Shown piece by piece: positions 14,601 through 24,227 of a DNA stretch of 64,000 nucleotides. Source of the DNA: Tetrahymena elliotti 4EA (Eukaryota > Ciliophora > Oligohymenophorea > Hymenostomatida > Tetrahymenidae); assembly GCA_000231825.2 (NCBI GenBank), contig JH720299.1:499920-563919 (forward strand), read 5' to 3'. The notes beneath the pieces are model-generated. The model was not told the DNA's origin and did no database searches. It saw only the letters and a program-made list of their open reading frames with translations. Position 1 is the stretch's first letter. Every line of letters begins with the position of its first letter. The position numbers and the translations under genes are program-made.

Positions 14601-15121
14601 TAATATTTTTAATTTGATAATTAATATTTTGTTAAATAGGAAATAGCAGTGTTGATCTAGAAGGTAGATTGTTGGCTAATATTAGGTATTTAGAAAAGTA
14701 GATGCAAGATTAAGAAGTACAAAATAAAACTAGTAATAACTAATTGATTTATGATAACTAAAAAGAAAATAATTATACTGTTGCAAATTCAAACAAAAAT
14801 TTGAATAATTTAGGCAGTATTAAATAATCAGCTAATTAAAAGTTTTAATTACCACCTAAACCAGTGATTTCTCAAAAATTAATTACTAAACAGAGTAATG
14901 TGAAAATACCAAATACTTCTAATGAATTATCTGAATAGCAGTCTTAACAAATACTGAAAAGTATTTAAGATAATAAACAAATTCTTTAGAATAGAAAGAG
15001 TTCTTCTAACTAATTAGATATCTAATAATCCTCTAAATCTTTGCAAAGAAACCAAAAAAATAATCTTTAGGGATAAATAGATAAAATATAAACATCATAA
15101 AGTATCAGAAAAATCATATGA
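11671..15121 (+). CDS. Hypothetical protein, 1118 aa, possible zinc-binding CxxC pairs
   Basis: Two exons, 11671-14545 and 14640-15121, joined in phase 1. Together they give 1119 codons including TGA. The first ~300 residues look like an ordered domain (for example IPELYFPDTF, WVFRSKQEGK and VVPLHIRCAAKPLLPP). Two cysteine pairs follow, CNSCG at about residue 375 and CQLC at about residue 434, separated by a basic stretch (RIRIKRGVRENFNG). These could bind a metal together. The rest is glutamine/asparagine/serine-rich low-complexity sequence typical of ciliate proteins, with short coiled-coil-like stretches near the end. I do not recognise the family; the N-terminal domain is the part to search with. 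It runs toward the virus-like element, whose edge lies about 470 bp downstream. Confidence 0.85.
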
Positions 15122-15589
15122 AAACAACACTTTCATAATACCATCAAATTTGTTAAATAATTTTGACAAGATTCATATAATTAAATTAATTATTATTACT
15201 AGATAAACTATTATTTTCCCTTGAGTATTATTCTAAGTATTAAACCTTTTATAATTTTATATTCATATATATTGTATATATAATATTATATTATCTCCTG
15301 TTATTGCTAGCTTCTGAATATTTTTCTTTAATTTGATCATATTTGGGTAATTTTTAAAATATTTTGTTAATTAAAAAATATAAATAATTAGAGGTAAGTT
15401 TAGTTTGTATTAAATTTTATTTATTTTAGATATACTGGATTAAAAATTGCTTAAAAATTAGATTTCTTTTTCAAAAAAAAGTAAACTTTTGATTCAAATT
15501 TTTTTTTAATTTGAAATGTTTGTTTAAAAAATATTCAGATTAATTTTCTTATTATTATTTTTTAATTACCAAAAACAAAAAAAATGCAG
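15122..15589. other. Short AT-rich gap between host gene and element
   Basis: Very AT-rich 3' flank of the preceding gene. Composition changes sharply near 15590, where the virus-like block begins. I saw no terminal inverted repeat or target duplication here that I could match to the other edge near 23960. Confidence 0.5.
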
Positions 15590-15824
15590 CAACTACAATT
15601 ATGAGATAGCAGATTTATTGGATTATAGTACTAGACTTAGATAAATTATTGTTCAAGATGAAAGGTTTAAAACGAAGCAAGAGAGAGTTAAATCAAAACA
15701 GGGAGGTAGGATCAATAATACTAAGATCAATCCATATGATGATCAATTGATAGAAGAAGAAATAGAGACTGAAAGTATAGATTTAGATGATGAGGAAATA
15801 GATGTTGAGCGTTACTTCTTTTGA
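15590..15824 (+). pseudogene. Element gene 1: C-terminal fragment, acidic protein
   Basis: An open frame ending at TGA 15822-15824 encodes about 75 residues: a mixed-charge helix-like part (DERFKTKQERVKSKQGG) followed by a strongly acidic end (LIEEEIETESIDLDDEEIDVE). No ATG exists in this frame inside the element; the frame simply runs back into AT-rich flanking DNA. I therefore read it as the remaining 3' end of a gene cut at the element's left edge. The next element gene starts 37 bp downstream. Function unknown. Confidence 0.45.
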
Positions 15825-15861
15825 TAAGCTCAATCTATGAAGAGATCAACTTTGGCTAATT

Positions 15862-16443
15862 ATGCAAAATTAACATAATCTTTATAGTCCTCTAAACACA
15901 TCTTCCTCTAGATGTAGTATGAGCTGCTTTGAGATGAGATATTAGACAATATCCTTCTTCTATGAGCTTGTATTTTCTGTTACTATGATTGGTTAGTCTC
16001 AGCTATAAGAAGTTCTCATCTTGACAGATTAGTTAGAGCATTGTTCTATCTAATAGTCTGACTTTACATTTCAATCTAGTCTCTCTTATCTTTCTAATGT
16101 CTTCATGTTTAGTATTTATTATTATGGATATGGAGAAGATATTACAAGCATTGATACATACTCTTGCCCATAATCAATATTGGCAGAACAATCTATTTAA
16201 TATTCTGGAAGTTCATCAGCTGGTGTATAGAAGTTTGCATAGTATACTAACAGATACTAATAGTTATTACTACTATAGGCTTTACCAAATGATTCAATAG
16301 TATATTACAGGTTAGAGGTGTTGTAACCCACATACTTTGTTTTGACAAGTGTTCTTCTGAAGCTTAATTCGTATTCCATTTTTCTTATTTTGTTACTTTT
16401 ATAGTTCTCTTATAGTTTTATTATTCTACAATAGTCTTCATGA
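15862..16443 (+). CDS. Element gene 2: hypothetical protein, 193 aa
   Basis: An uninterrupted frame of 194 codons from ATG 15862 to TGA 16441-16443. The middle is a Ser/Gln/Tyr-rich segment (for example YYGYGEDITSIDTYSCPQS). Near the end is a strongly hydrophobic stretch (SIFLILLLLQFSYSFIIL) that could be a membrane anchor. It ends only 10 bp before the stop of the convergent minus-strand gene, a spacing that favours this frame over the two other partly open frames here. No family recognised. Moderate confidence because all three plus frames are fairly open across 15830-16300. Confidence 0.45.
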
Positions 16444-16453
16444 TTCATATCAT

Positions 16454-16804
16454 TCATTTTTTCAAACCTCTCCCTACGTCAAATAGTATTGTAATTATAA
16501 TAATATTGAAGTTATACACTCTCAATCTCTAACATAACAATTCTATAATCAAATTGTTTATCAGTTCGATATAGGTAATCATTTGAGATTATCTTTTAAA
16601 ATCTATCTCTATATAATCTCTTTTTATATTGGGATCTCCTTTTATATTATTCTTTTCAAATAGGACATAAGCTACTATAGCAACCAATGATACATCTTCT
16701 TTATAGAACCTATCACAACATCTCCTCATATCATCCAATATTCTCTTCCTCTTCTCTTTATCTAGATACTGAGTATGATCCAAGAACTCTTTGATCTTTT
16801 CCAT
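16454..16804 (-). CDS. Element gene 3: small hypothetical protein, 116 aa
   Basis: The frame from ATG 16804 to TGA at 16454 gives 117 codons. The N-terminal 70 residues are hydrophilic and helical-looking (MEKIKEFLDHTQYLDKEKRK), followed by RRCCDRFYKEDVSLVAIVAYVL. The last ~45 residues become hydrophobic. It faces the gene starting at 16820 with only 15 bp between start codons, so the two must share a very short promoter. Its 3' end is 10 bp from the end of element gene 2. No family recognised. Confidence 0.55.
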
Positions 16805-16819
16805 GATTTTTTTTGTTAC

Positions 16820-18123
16820 ATGTTTTTACTCTTATAGCTCCAATTGAATAGCACATAGAATACAGTATTGTAAGAATACTTACCAGAGCCATATATCACT
16901 CTTCGAGACTTTACTCTCATTCTGTTCGAATAAATATATGCGCATAACTATGTCTTAGGATTGACTTTATATAACAACTTAACAAGACTCATGAACAAAA
17001 TCACTCTACAAGAGTCCATATTCTATTCATATCTACAATAGATCTTAGAATCATGTCAATAGAGTATTATGCTGAGCATCTAAGAGAACTATTATTATGA
17101 AGTATACTAGAACTATCAAGGAAACAATTATCCTACCTTAGAATAATACTTATAGAATAGTCTCTTACCTCAAATTACATAGAGGAAGCTTGATGCAGGA
17201 TATTTAAGATCTCTGATGATAAGGACAATGAATCAAAGTTAATAACATAGTCTCTATATTAAAAGCAATTTGAGCAATAAATACAGTAATAGACACAACC
17301 TCTCCAGAATTTGAATTAGTATTAGAATCAGTATTAGAATCAATAATAGATGCAACGTACATAATATCAGACATAACAGCAGGTATAATAGACAATGTAG
17401 TAACATACATAATAGATACAGTAAAAGTAACCTGTATAACAATAGTATGTATAACAATAGATGCAATAGTCTGTATAATAATAATCTGTATAAAAATACG
17501 ATGAAGGATTGACACAGAGAATCAATACAGTACATAATAATGATACTCTAGACAATGATCCTTCCTATGATACTCCTCTTACCATCGATCCTCTTGACCC
17601 AAATAATAATACTTCTATTCCTAACAATGCTTCTGCTCCTATTAGTAATAGCATTGCAATACCATAATTAACTCCTGAGCAATAAGCCAGATTCCTTTAA
17701 CTGAAGAAATAAGAAGAAGAGAAACAGATATTAAAAGAACAATTCATCCCCGATGAAATGACAATAGAATACACTGATGAGAATGGTAATGTCATATAAA
17801 CTCAAGCAGCCAGTACACCATATTAGCCCAGAGCAGAGACTAGATAAACTATATAGAAAGCAGGTTAGACAGTTAATCCAGAGTTTGAAAGGTTGAAGGA
17901 GATTGCTTTGATGTAATAAGCTCAAGGAATAACATAATTTTAACGAAGAACATATGATGTATAATTATCTGGAGGCATAGATAAGAATGCTGCTATGGAT
18001 AGATAACACACTCTTCAATTATTTGGACTATAGAGTTTGGAAGAGTAAGAATAAACCGAGTTTCCTATAAGCGAATAAGAAGCAGAGGAAACAGTGAGAC
18101 TATAGAAAACTGGCAGGACTTGA
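16820..18123 (+). pseudogene. Element gene 4: glutamine-rich protein, one frameshift
   Basis: The frame from ATG 16820 is open to about 17200 (start MFLLLQLQLNSTQN; later ENYYYEVYQNYQGNN and YLRSLMIRT), then coding continues in another frame to TGA 18121-18123. The total length is 3n+2, which proves a frame change, most likely in 17195-17300. The middle (about 17280-17500) is a glutamine-rich tract in which most Gln codons are TAA/TAG. The C-terminal part is ordinary hydrophilic sequence (QLTPEQQARFLQLKKQ; LQLFGLQSLEEQEQTEFP). About 434 codons in total. The frameshift could be decay, an assembly error or programmed +1 recoding. Function unknown; a virion or DNA-associated structural role would be a guess. 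Confidence 0.55.
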
Positions 18124-18316
18124 TGTTTGTAATTAAGATAATTTACTTCTGATCCGAAGTTTTAAAACGAAATAACTCTATGGTTAACTACAATTTATAG
18201 TAAACTTTAAAGCTTGACTTTTCAGTCAAACCCTAAATTCGAACTTTTATCTTTTACTATATTTTTATTAAAATAAACACTCTTTTATTATCTTTTTATG
18301 GGATTACTCAGACTCT

Positions 18317-19421
18317 TCAGTCTAAGTATATTTTGATCATAGCAATGATTTCATCTTGGTCAAAGGTCTCAATGTCAATACCTTTGAATATAAGATTAAA
18401 CAATCTTTGCTCTTCTTTTGCATCCTTTTCCAAACCAACAACTCTTTGTCTGAGTTGCTGTCTTACTATGGATGCGCTGAAAGAAGTGAGATCAACAAGT
18501 TAGACTTTTTTGTTTTAGTCTTTGCCACCCAACATATCTTCACATGAGATAATATTTTATCTTTACTGTTACTTCTTTTATTCTAACAATTCCTTCTTGA
18601 TTGTGGATTGGGATTTGCCAGAATTGATGGTAACTTTCACTGAGTGCTGATTTTTTTATTGGACCATTTCTTTCTTTTAGTAAGAATTCTAAACCTTAGG
18701 TTTTTATTGCTTAGAGTTTTATCTCTAAGGTTTTTATTCCTTTGGTTAGATTTTTCTTACGAATGTGTTGCCTCTAGGACCCTATTGTTCCTCTCTCTTT
18801 TATTGCTTTCTTAAGAGGACGAGAGGAATACGATTAACTTTGGGCTAGCTCAAAGGCTTTTCCAAAATTTAATTGTCTCTATTTTTGTAGCTACTGGTGT
18901 GCTACTCTAACCATCTCTTGTAATTTTTTGAGATATATTCGTCTGCCTTCACGTTGTTGGCGAATATATCGTATGTGAAATCGCTAATGGTTACAGTTAA
19001 GTAACCATGTTGGTTGATCAAAGCTTTCTAGTTGTTCACATAAAGAGAGAGCTTTTTGACCAGTGACTCGTGATGTTTGCACTATAATGTTGAAGTGATC
19101 AAAGACTTAACTTAGGACCTCATAAGCCTCTTCAAATGAACAGAACTAGTTCTTTTCTAAATGCTCGCAATATTATTCTCTTGTTATTGCTAAGTCATTA
19201 TTAGAGCTTTAGAAAGCATTGCTGAGCTCTCTGGTGAAATAAAGTACATACTACTCGAAGAGGTTATAAATGTACTCAGGTCCATATACCTGCTAGACAT
19301 TCAAGTCTTCAATCAACTATTGGAAAAAGTAGTTGATGGCATAGCAGTTTGGATATGCATCGGCAATGGTAGCAAAGACTTGCTAGAAGAAATCTTCGAA
19401 ACAAATCAATAGAAAGAACAT
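18317..19421 (-). pseudogene. Element gene 5: hypothetical protein, one frameshift
   Basis: Read from ATG 19421 (MFFLLICFEDFFQQVF) the frame is natural through about 19080 (YAINYFFQQLIEDLNV; GPEYIYNLFEQYVLYFTREL). Coding then moves to a second frame (HHESLVKKLSLYVNNQKAL; YLTVTISDFTYDIFANNVK; YISKNYKRWLEQHTSS) to TGA at 18317. The span is 3n+1 nt, so one frame change is certain. The second half turns into a Lys/Gln-rich basic region before a final ordered stretch. It lies 38 bp downstream of the RING gene on the same strand and could be co-transcribed with it. No family recognised; a structural or capsid-associated protein cannot be excluded or supported by eye. Confidence 0.5.
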
Positions 19422-19459
19422 AGAGATAAAAATAGCCCTGAGTATAGATTGATGTTATC

Positions 19460-20227
19460 TCAAGAGAAGTACTATTAGTCTCTACAATAAGGACATCTAT
19501 CTACCTTTTCTATACAGCCCGGACACATGATTTAATTACAACATTCTAGTCTCACAGTTTCCAAGTCTTCAACACAACATATAAAACTTAAGTCTTCATC
19601 TTTTTGATATTCTTTGGATTAAGACAGCTTGCTCATAGTCTTATTGAGATAATTTATTAGAGTAACTAATTAATAGACTAAGTATAGAATCATAGCACTT
19701 GCAATTAATAATACATATTGTGTGATAAACTAAATGAAAGCATCTTTAACAGTTGACATTCCATTCTTGTAGCAACATATAATGAAGAATACTAATTGGA
19801 TAATGGTTTATCTAATTGCAAGTTAATCAACATCATCATAGACTTATATGTTGTACTTTATGTAGTTAAAGGGTAGTATTTTGTTATATGGTTCAAATTT
19901 GGTTTTGTTATTATAGCATCTATACAACTATCTATAGTATAAAACTATGAGATTATAGATATGTTTAAGATAGACAACATAGAAGTAACATGCTGTCACA
20001 ATACCAAATACGATCTTTACCATGATGGTTATATGTAGATGTAGCTCTATTTTGTTTAGCTGATTACTTTACTATGTGCTCTCCTAGATACTCTTCAATG
20101 TATCTTCTTCTATTTCCTCTTTATAACCTTTGAAGATTTCAGAGGTATTATATGATAGACTATTGTACTCTATCAATAGTCTTACTACGAAGCAGGTAAG
20201 TTTAACCAAAAAGTGTTTGTTTATCAT
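19460..20227 (-). CDS. Element gene 6: multi-pass membrane protein with C-terminal RING finger, 255 aa
   Basis: An intact frame of 256 codons. Hydrophobic segments lie near residues 5-21, 65-97, 132-146 and 160-183, so three or four membrane spans. The C-terminal ~40 residues form a RING-like finger: ICCVEDLETVRLECC, then MCPGCIEKVDRCPYC, giving C-C, C-C, C-x2-C and C-x2-C ligands with no histidine in the usual place. RING fingers recruit E2 enzymes, so the inferred activity is ubiquitin ligation at a membrane. Compact RING E3s are a recurrent acquisition of large DNA viruses, used there to steer host ubiquitin. The gene is divergent from the exonuclease gene with 99 bp between starts. Intactness, unlike its neighbours, is notable. 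A second in-frame ATG at 20023 would give a shorter form that keeps most spans and the RING. Confidence 0.75.
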
Positions 20228-20326
20228 TGATTATATTTCGTTTAGTTTATCTGTTTAACATCTTAGAGATCTTTATAGATTTAACTTTTCACTTTTATCT
20301 AGATCAATATAATTAAATTAGATAGT
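20228..20326. promoter_or_regulatory. Divergent promoter region of RING and exonuclease genes
   Basis: The 99 bp between the start codons of two diverging element genes must carry both promoters if either is expressed. It is pyrimidine-rich on the plus strand. I see no recognisable binding site, so this call rests on gene geometry alone. Confidence 0.35.
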
Positions 20327-21603
20327 ATGATACTTTACTATAAAAAATCAGATATAGAACAAGTAACTCAGATATTTGATCTGGTAGAGAAACTTTACTT
20401 AAAGAACATATCAAATCTCAACAAGTTACTCTTTGTAAGTGTCGACTTTGAGTTTTCAAGGTTGGATAATAGTATAGGATTAGTGTAACTCAAATTCGAT
20501 CAAATGGGTTTATATGATGATCAGTTGAAATAGTTCAATGAACTTGTACAGGATAAAGTTATTATTATAGAGTTGAGAAAAGTATCTAATTAGACTAAAG
20601 GTTAGAACTTATCACTGGAACATATGAAGTAAGTATAGATTTTATAAGAGAGGTTCTTATTCTAGTTTCTCTTTAATTGTCAAGATAATGTCTATAAGAT
20701 AGCTCAAGGGCCTTTTTCTGGTGATGTACCTAATCTGAATAAGAAATATGGTAAGTAACCTATTAGTCTAAGCGCAAGAGATTAGGATAAAGTACTATTC
20801 AATCCAGTTAGATATTTTGTGAAGAACATGATAGATATCAACTTATTCTATAATATACTATAGAAGCTCAACGGTGTAAGCATAGGTGGTGCTCTGTATG
20901 GTTTCTATTCATTCTTCAATGTTCTATCTAAAGAAAAGATCAGAGAGATAGAAACTTTGGGTTAAAGAGGTATGAATGCTAGGAGAGAATTGGGTGATAT
21001 TAGTGTTCTGTCTAATAATGACTATTTAATGTACTGTTACTATGATGTTAGGTATCTCTTCGAATGCCTTCTTCACTAGCGCAATGAATAAAAGCTCACT
21101 GGTTAAGAGTTCATGTTCTTTTGTTCCTATATCTCATTGATCTCAACCTTGAGATTATTTCCCTTGAATAGATAGTAAATTAAGATAAGACCAAAGTAGT
21201 TAAAAAGGATCCTGTTGCAAAACCCTTTAATCCCTTCAAGTATAGTTTTAAACCTTAGCTAAGAGGAGGTAAGGATATCAAGATAACTTTCGAAGAGACT
21301 ATAAGATTCTTTAATATACCTTCCAATAAAGAGACAACGAAGTTCTCTATCAAAGAGACTATAGAAAGTGGTATGTTTGATCTAGAGTAATAGAAGAAGA
21401 TGAAGGCTGGAGGCAACATGAAAAATATAATGTAAAAAAAAGAAGATAAGGGTCTGACTCTTATCATATAGCATCTATTAGAAATTAAACTATCACAGAG
21501 TCAATAGAATAAAGTCAATGAGATCATTGATAAGATGTCAACTAATAGAATACACATCATAAGAAAGTAATAATAGCTCTTGTATTCTATTATCTAACTA
21601 TGA
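20327..21603 (+). pseudogene. Element gene 7: DEDD-family 3'-5' exonuclease, one frameshift
   Basis: The first frame encodes an RNase D/DnaQ-like exonuclease domain. Exo I is SVDFEFSR (D40, E42). Exo II is likely KIAQGPFSGDVPNL (D133). Exo III is YCYYDVRYL, in which Y236 and D240 fit the DEDDy pattern Y-x3-D. The catalytic residues expected of a metal-dependent exonuclease are therefore present. Around 21110-21190 coding switches frame and continues (KDPVAKPFNPFKYSF; FEETIRFFNIPSNKETT) to TGA 21601-21603; the total span is 3n+2 nt. The shift lies after the exonuclease motifs, so a truncated protein would still hold the domain. Likely role: DNA or RNA end trimming during replication or repair of the element. 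Family comparison is by motif only. Confidence 0.7.
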
Positions 21604-21745
21604 TAGAGCATGAGGATATTGAGTAGTTAGTTATCTGTCAAATAGATTAGAGTAAGACTTTGCCTTGATAACCAAACACATACTCTACTATAATTTATTG
21701 TCTATGAAATGGTTACAAGGGCTTGTATAGATTTCTATATGAAGA

Positions 21746-23960
21746 TCATTGGTATAATAGTTAGCCCTTGAACATAGTACCTAGCTACTGGAAATGTATT
21801 TAATTAATGAACTCTTCAAAAGTGTCATTGGATAAATAGAGTTGGAGATATTATTCTGCTATATGTATCTAAATTTCAAAGTCCTAGCTTACCACATTAT
21901 AAGACTCTCTTAGTCCTAGTATACTCTATATCTCCTACATCCTATACTGTATATGACCCAATAGATCTTTTCTATTCAGAGGAAAGGGCAATAATTCATG
22001 ATTAGTAGGTACTATCAGATATAAATTATTGTCTGAATTTACTTCAAGCTCTATTAGAAATGATATGAGAACATCTTTATAATAACCTCTATGGTTCTTC
22101 TATTAGTTCTTCTATCGATATTACTATTGATATTACTATTGATACTTTATGAATACTGACAATTCTTGATCTTGAAGATACTCAATCAGACTTTTGAACA
22201 ATTCTTCAAACTCTGTTATAGAATAGCTGTTAAGATTCTTTCCATGGAAAATGGATGTTATGCTATTCTCTTCAGATAATATATTCTTCTTTCTCTTATT
22301 TTGTTTTCTCTCTTCATTCTTTATATTCTTTGTATACTTCTTTCCTATGGTCTATGTATTAGTTGTCAAGGTCTTAGATAGAGATTCTTTCTTTACCTTG
22401 GCGACTTTTCTAGCCTTCTTAGCTTTTTAACTTCCAAGCTTCTCTTTGGGTATAAGTGTTTCATCAAGATCGAATTTAATCTCAAAGGCGTTACGATCAC
22501 TAATACTCTCATAGACCTATTAATTCTGATACTTGCCTAATTGAACTATGATAGCTTAGAAGAAAGATCTTGGTTTCTGGTTTATGTACTCTTGGTTATA
22601 ATAGTATTCAAACTCTTCTGCTTCCTTCGAAGTAGATATGATAGCAGTGTTATCAAATAGAAGATTAAGATCTCTATTATTCCTCTCAAGAGTTAGTAAT
22701 TGATCTAGATTTTAGAGTTATAGCTCTTGTATGCTTTTAAATATATAGATGTTCTCTCTGTGGTCCTGTTCTCTTTTTTCTTAGTTCTAGTCTCTATCTC
22801 TATTCACTATTAGAAAGCCTAATTCACCTAGGAAATTAGTCAAGAAGTCTTTCTATGTGCTCATAGTGTTAACATCTTTAAACACAAAGGAATTGAGAGC
22901 GTAGACTATATGATGATGATTAAGATTCTACTTCTAATAGGAGTCTAACTAGTTTAATACTTCTTGGATGATCTAGCTATAGGTGTATTATTGACTCTTC
23001 TTGAATATCTTTCTTATACAGCTCTTATACTCTGTGAGTTCTGTTATCTCTTTATCCTTGAAGAATATCTATGACTCTAAATCTTTATCTTTAATCTTTT
23101 AAGAGTTATAAGACATCTTCTTGCTATTACAAAACTCTTTGTTAAGAGTAGTACTTGAGCATTTGAAATCAGTGAAATCATATTCAATGGGACATAGATT
23201 AGGATCAGAACGACTTAGATAGATCTCTTTACAGTCTTTATAGAGTTCTATTAGCTTCTTATTGATATTCAAATCATAGAAGAATGGACAATCAATAGCA
23301 TTAATCTTTAGTAGCTTGTGTACTCTGGTCATCTCTATGTACTTCTGCTCACTCTTCTTTATCATCTTTTCTTCTAATGAGAGATTATACTACTCACCCT
23401 TTTCTATAGCCTATTACCAAGTCTGTTCAGAAGCAGAGTATCTATAGAGATGCACTACTTACTCCGGTTGTTTTAATATCACTTGTTTATTCTTATGTTG
23501 ACAATATCTTATCACACGACCATTGATCTGATTAATCTTGCTCATATTGAAAGAGTTATCGAATATATGACATTGACCTACATTGCTAAAAGTTATACCT
23601 TCATTAGTTACTTTACTTCCTAATAATATCTTGATGACCTTACCATCTATATTTGGTATAGAGTTATAATGTGAGTAGATATATTACTTTACCTCCTATA
23701 ACTCCTTCTTGGCATCTTGTTGCATAGTCTTCCTATCCTATGCTGATAACTCACTATCTTAACCTTCTTCACTTCCTCTTCTCGCTTCTTATCTTTAACC
23801 TAATCATAACACCACTTATAGAAGCTTTATACTACACATTAAACTATTCTTGAATGGATCAAGATTTAGGAACTTGAATTTAAAGTACTCTTACTTGAAG
23901 TTCCTGAACTTATTTATGTACCATGAGTTATCCTTGTTGGGAATAAAAATGAAATATTAT
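21746..23960 (-). pseudogene. Element gene 8: SF2 helicase C-terminal half with long tail, in-frame TGA, N-terminus missing
   Basis: Helicase motif V (KILLGSKVTNEGITFSNVG) and motif VI (QINGRVIRYCQH, a perfect QxxGRxxR) lie in the 23510-23640 stretch. Their spacing and the HIFDNSFNMSKINQ linker resemble the D6/D11-type SF2 helicases of nucleocytoplasmic large DNA viruses (the poxvirus NPH-I/early transcription factor group). After the helicase comes a long unrecognised C-terminal region to the TGA at 21746, containing a basic stretch near 22400 (QKAKKARKVAKVKKE). Upstream, the same frame continues to about 23960 but holds one TGA at 23804-23806. From that TGA to the end the frame is uninterrupted (687 codons). 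Motifs I-III are absent, because the gene stops at the element's right edge. The likely role was unwinding or transcription for the element. Confidence 0.7.
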
Positions 23961-24227
23961 TGAAGAAGTAAGATACATATCCTAAAAGATAAAATATTTT
24001 TTAACATATTAAATTTAAGAATAAGGCTAGATTAAGAGATTTTATAATGTTTATAATGAATATTTGATATAAAAAATTAAGGAAGATACAAAGGTAGTTT
24101 TTAAAGAAATAAACATTTTAAAATAATTGAATGAATAATTACAATTTTTTGATAAATTAATTAAGATGAATAAAATTAATCAAATGACTAATTTTTAAGA
24201 GAGTAATCTATAGAATTTACTTTAAAA

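Larger units (their letters stand above)
15590..23960. mobile_element. Virus-like or Maverick/Polinton-like integrated element, truncated and partly decayed
   Basis: This ~8.4 kb block stands out by lower AT content, short gaps and tight alternating gene orientation: + + (10 bp) - (15 bp) + (193 bp) - (38 bp) - (99 bp) + (142 bp) -. Contents include a DEDD-type 3'-5' exonuclease, the C-terminal half of an SF2 helicase, a membrane RING protein and several unknown proteins. Genes use TAA/TAG for Gln, so they are adapted to the host code. The leftmost gene lacks a start and the rightmost lacks its helicase N-terminus, so both ends look cut. Three genes need one frameshift and the helicase has an in-frame TGA. 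Tetrahymena carries germline-limited Tlr elements related to Maverick/Polintons, which is the closest established comparison. No integrase, polymerase, packaging ATPase or capsid gene is recognisable in the part seen, so the assignment remains open. Confidence 0.75.

Noticed and set aside
16097..16300. Plus-strand frame starting MSSCLVFIIMDMEK
   Set aside because: Overlaps element gene 2 in another frame; the chosen frame is longer, ends 10 bp from the convergent gene and has more natural composition. Not fully excluded.
17204..17555. Several overlapping Ile/Thr/Tyr/Leu-rich minus-strand reading frames
   Set aside because: They are the antisense of the glutamine-rich tract of the plus-strand element gene; the repeat composition alone produces them.
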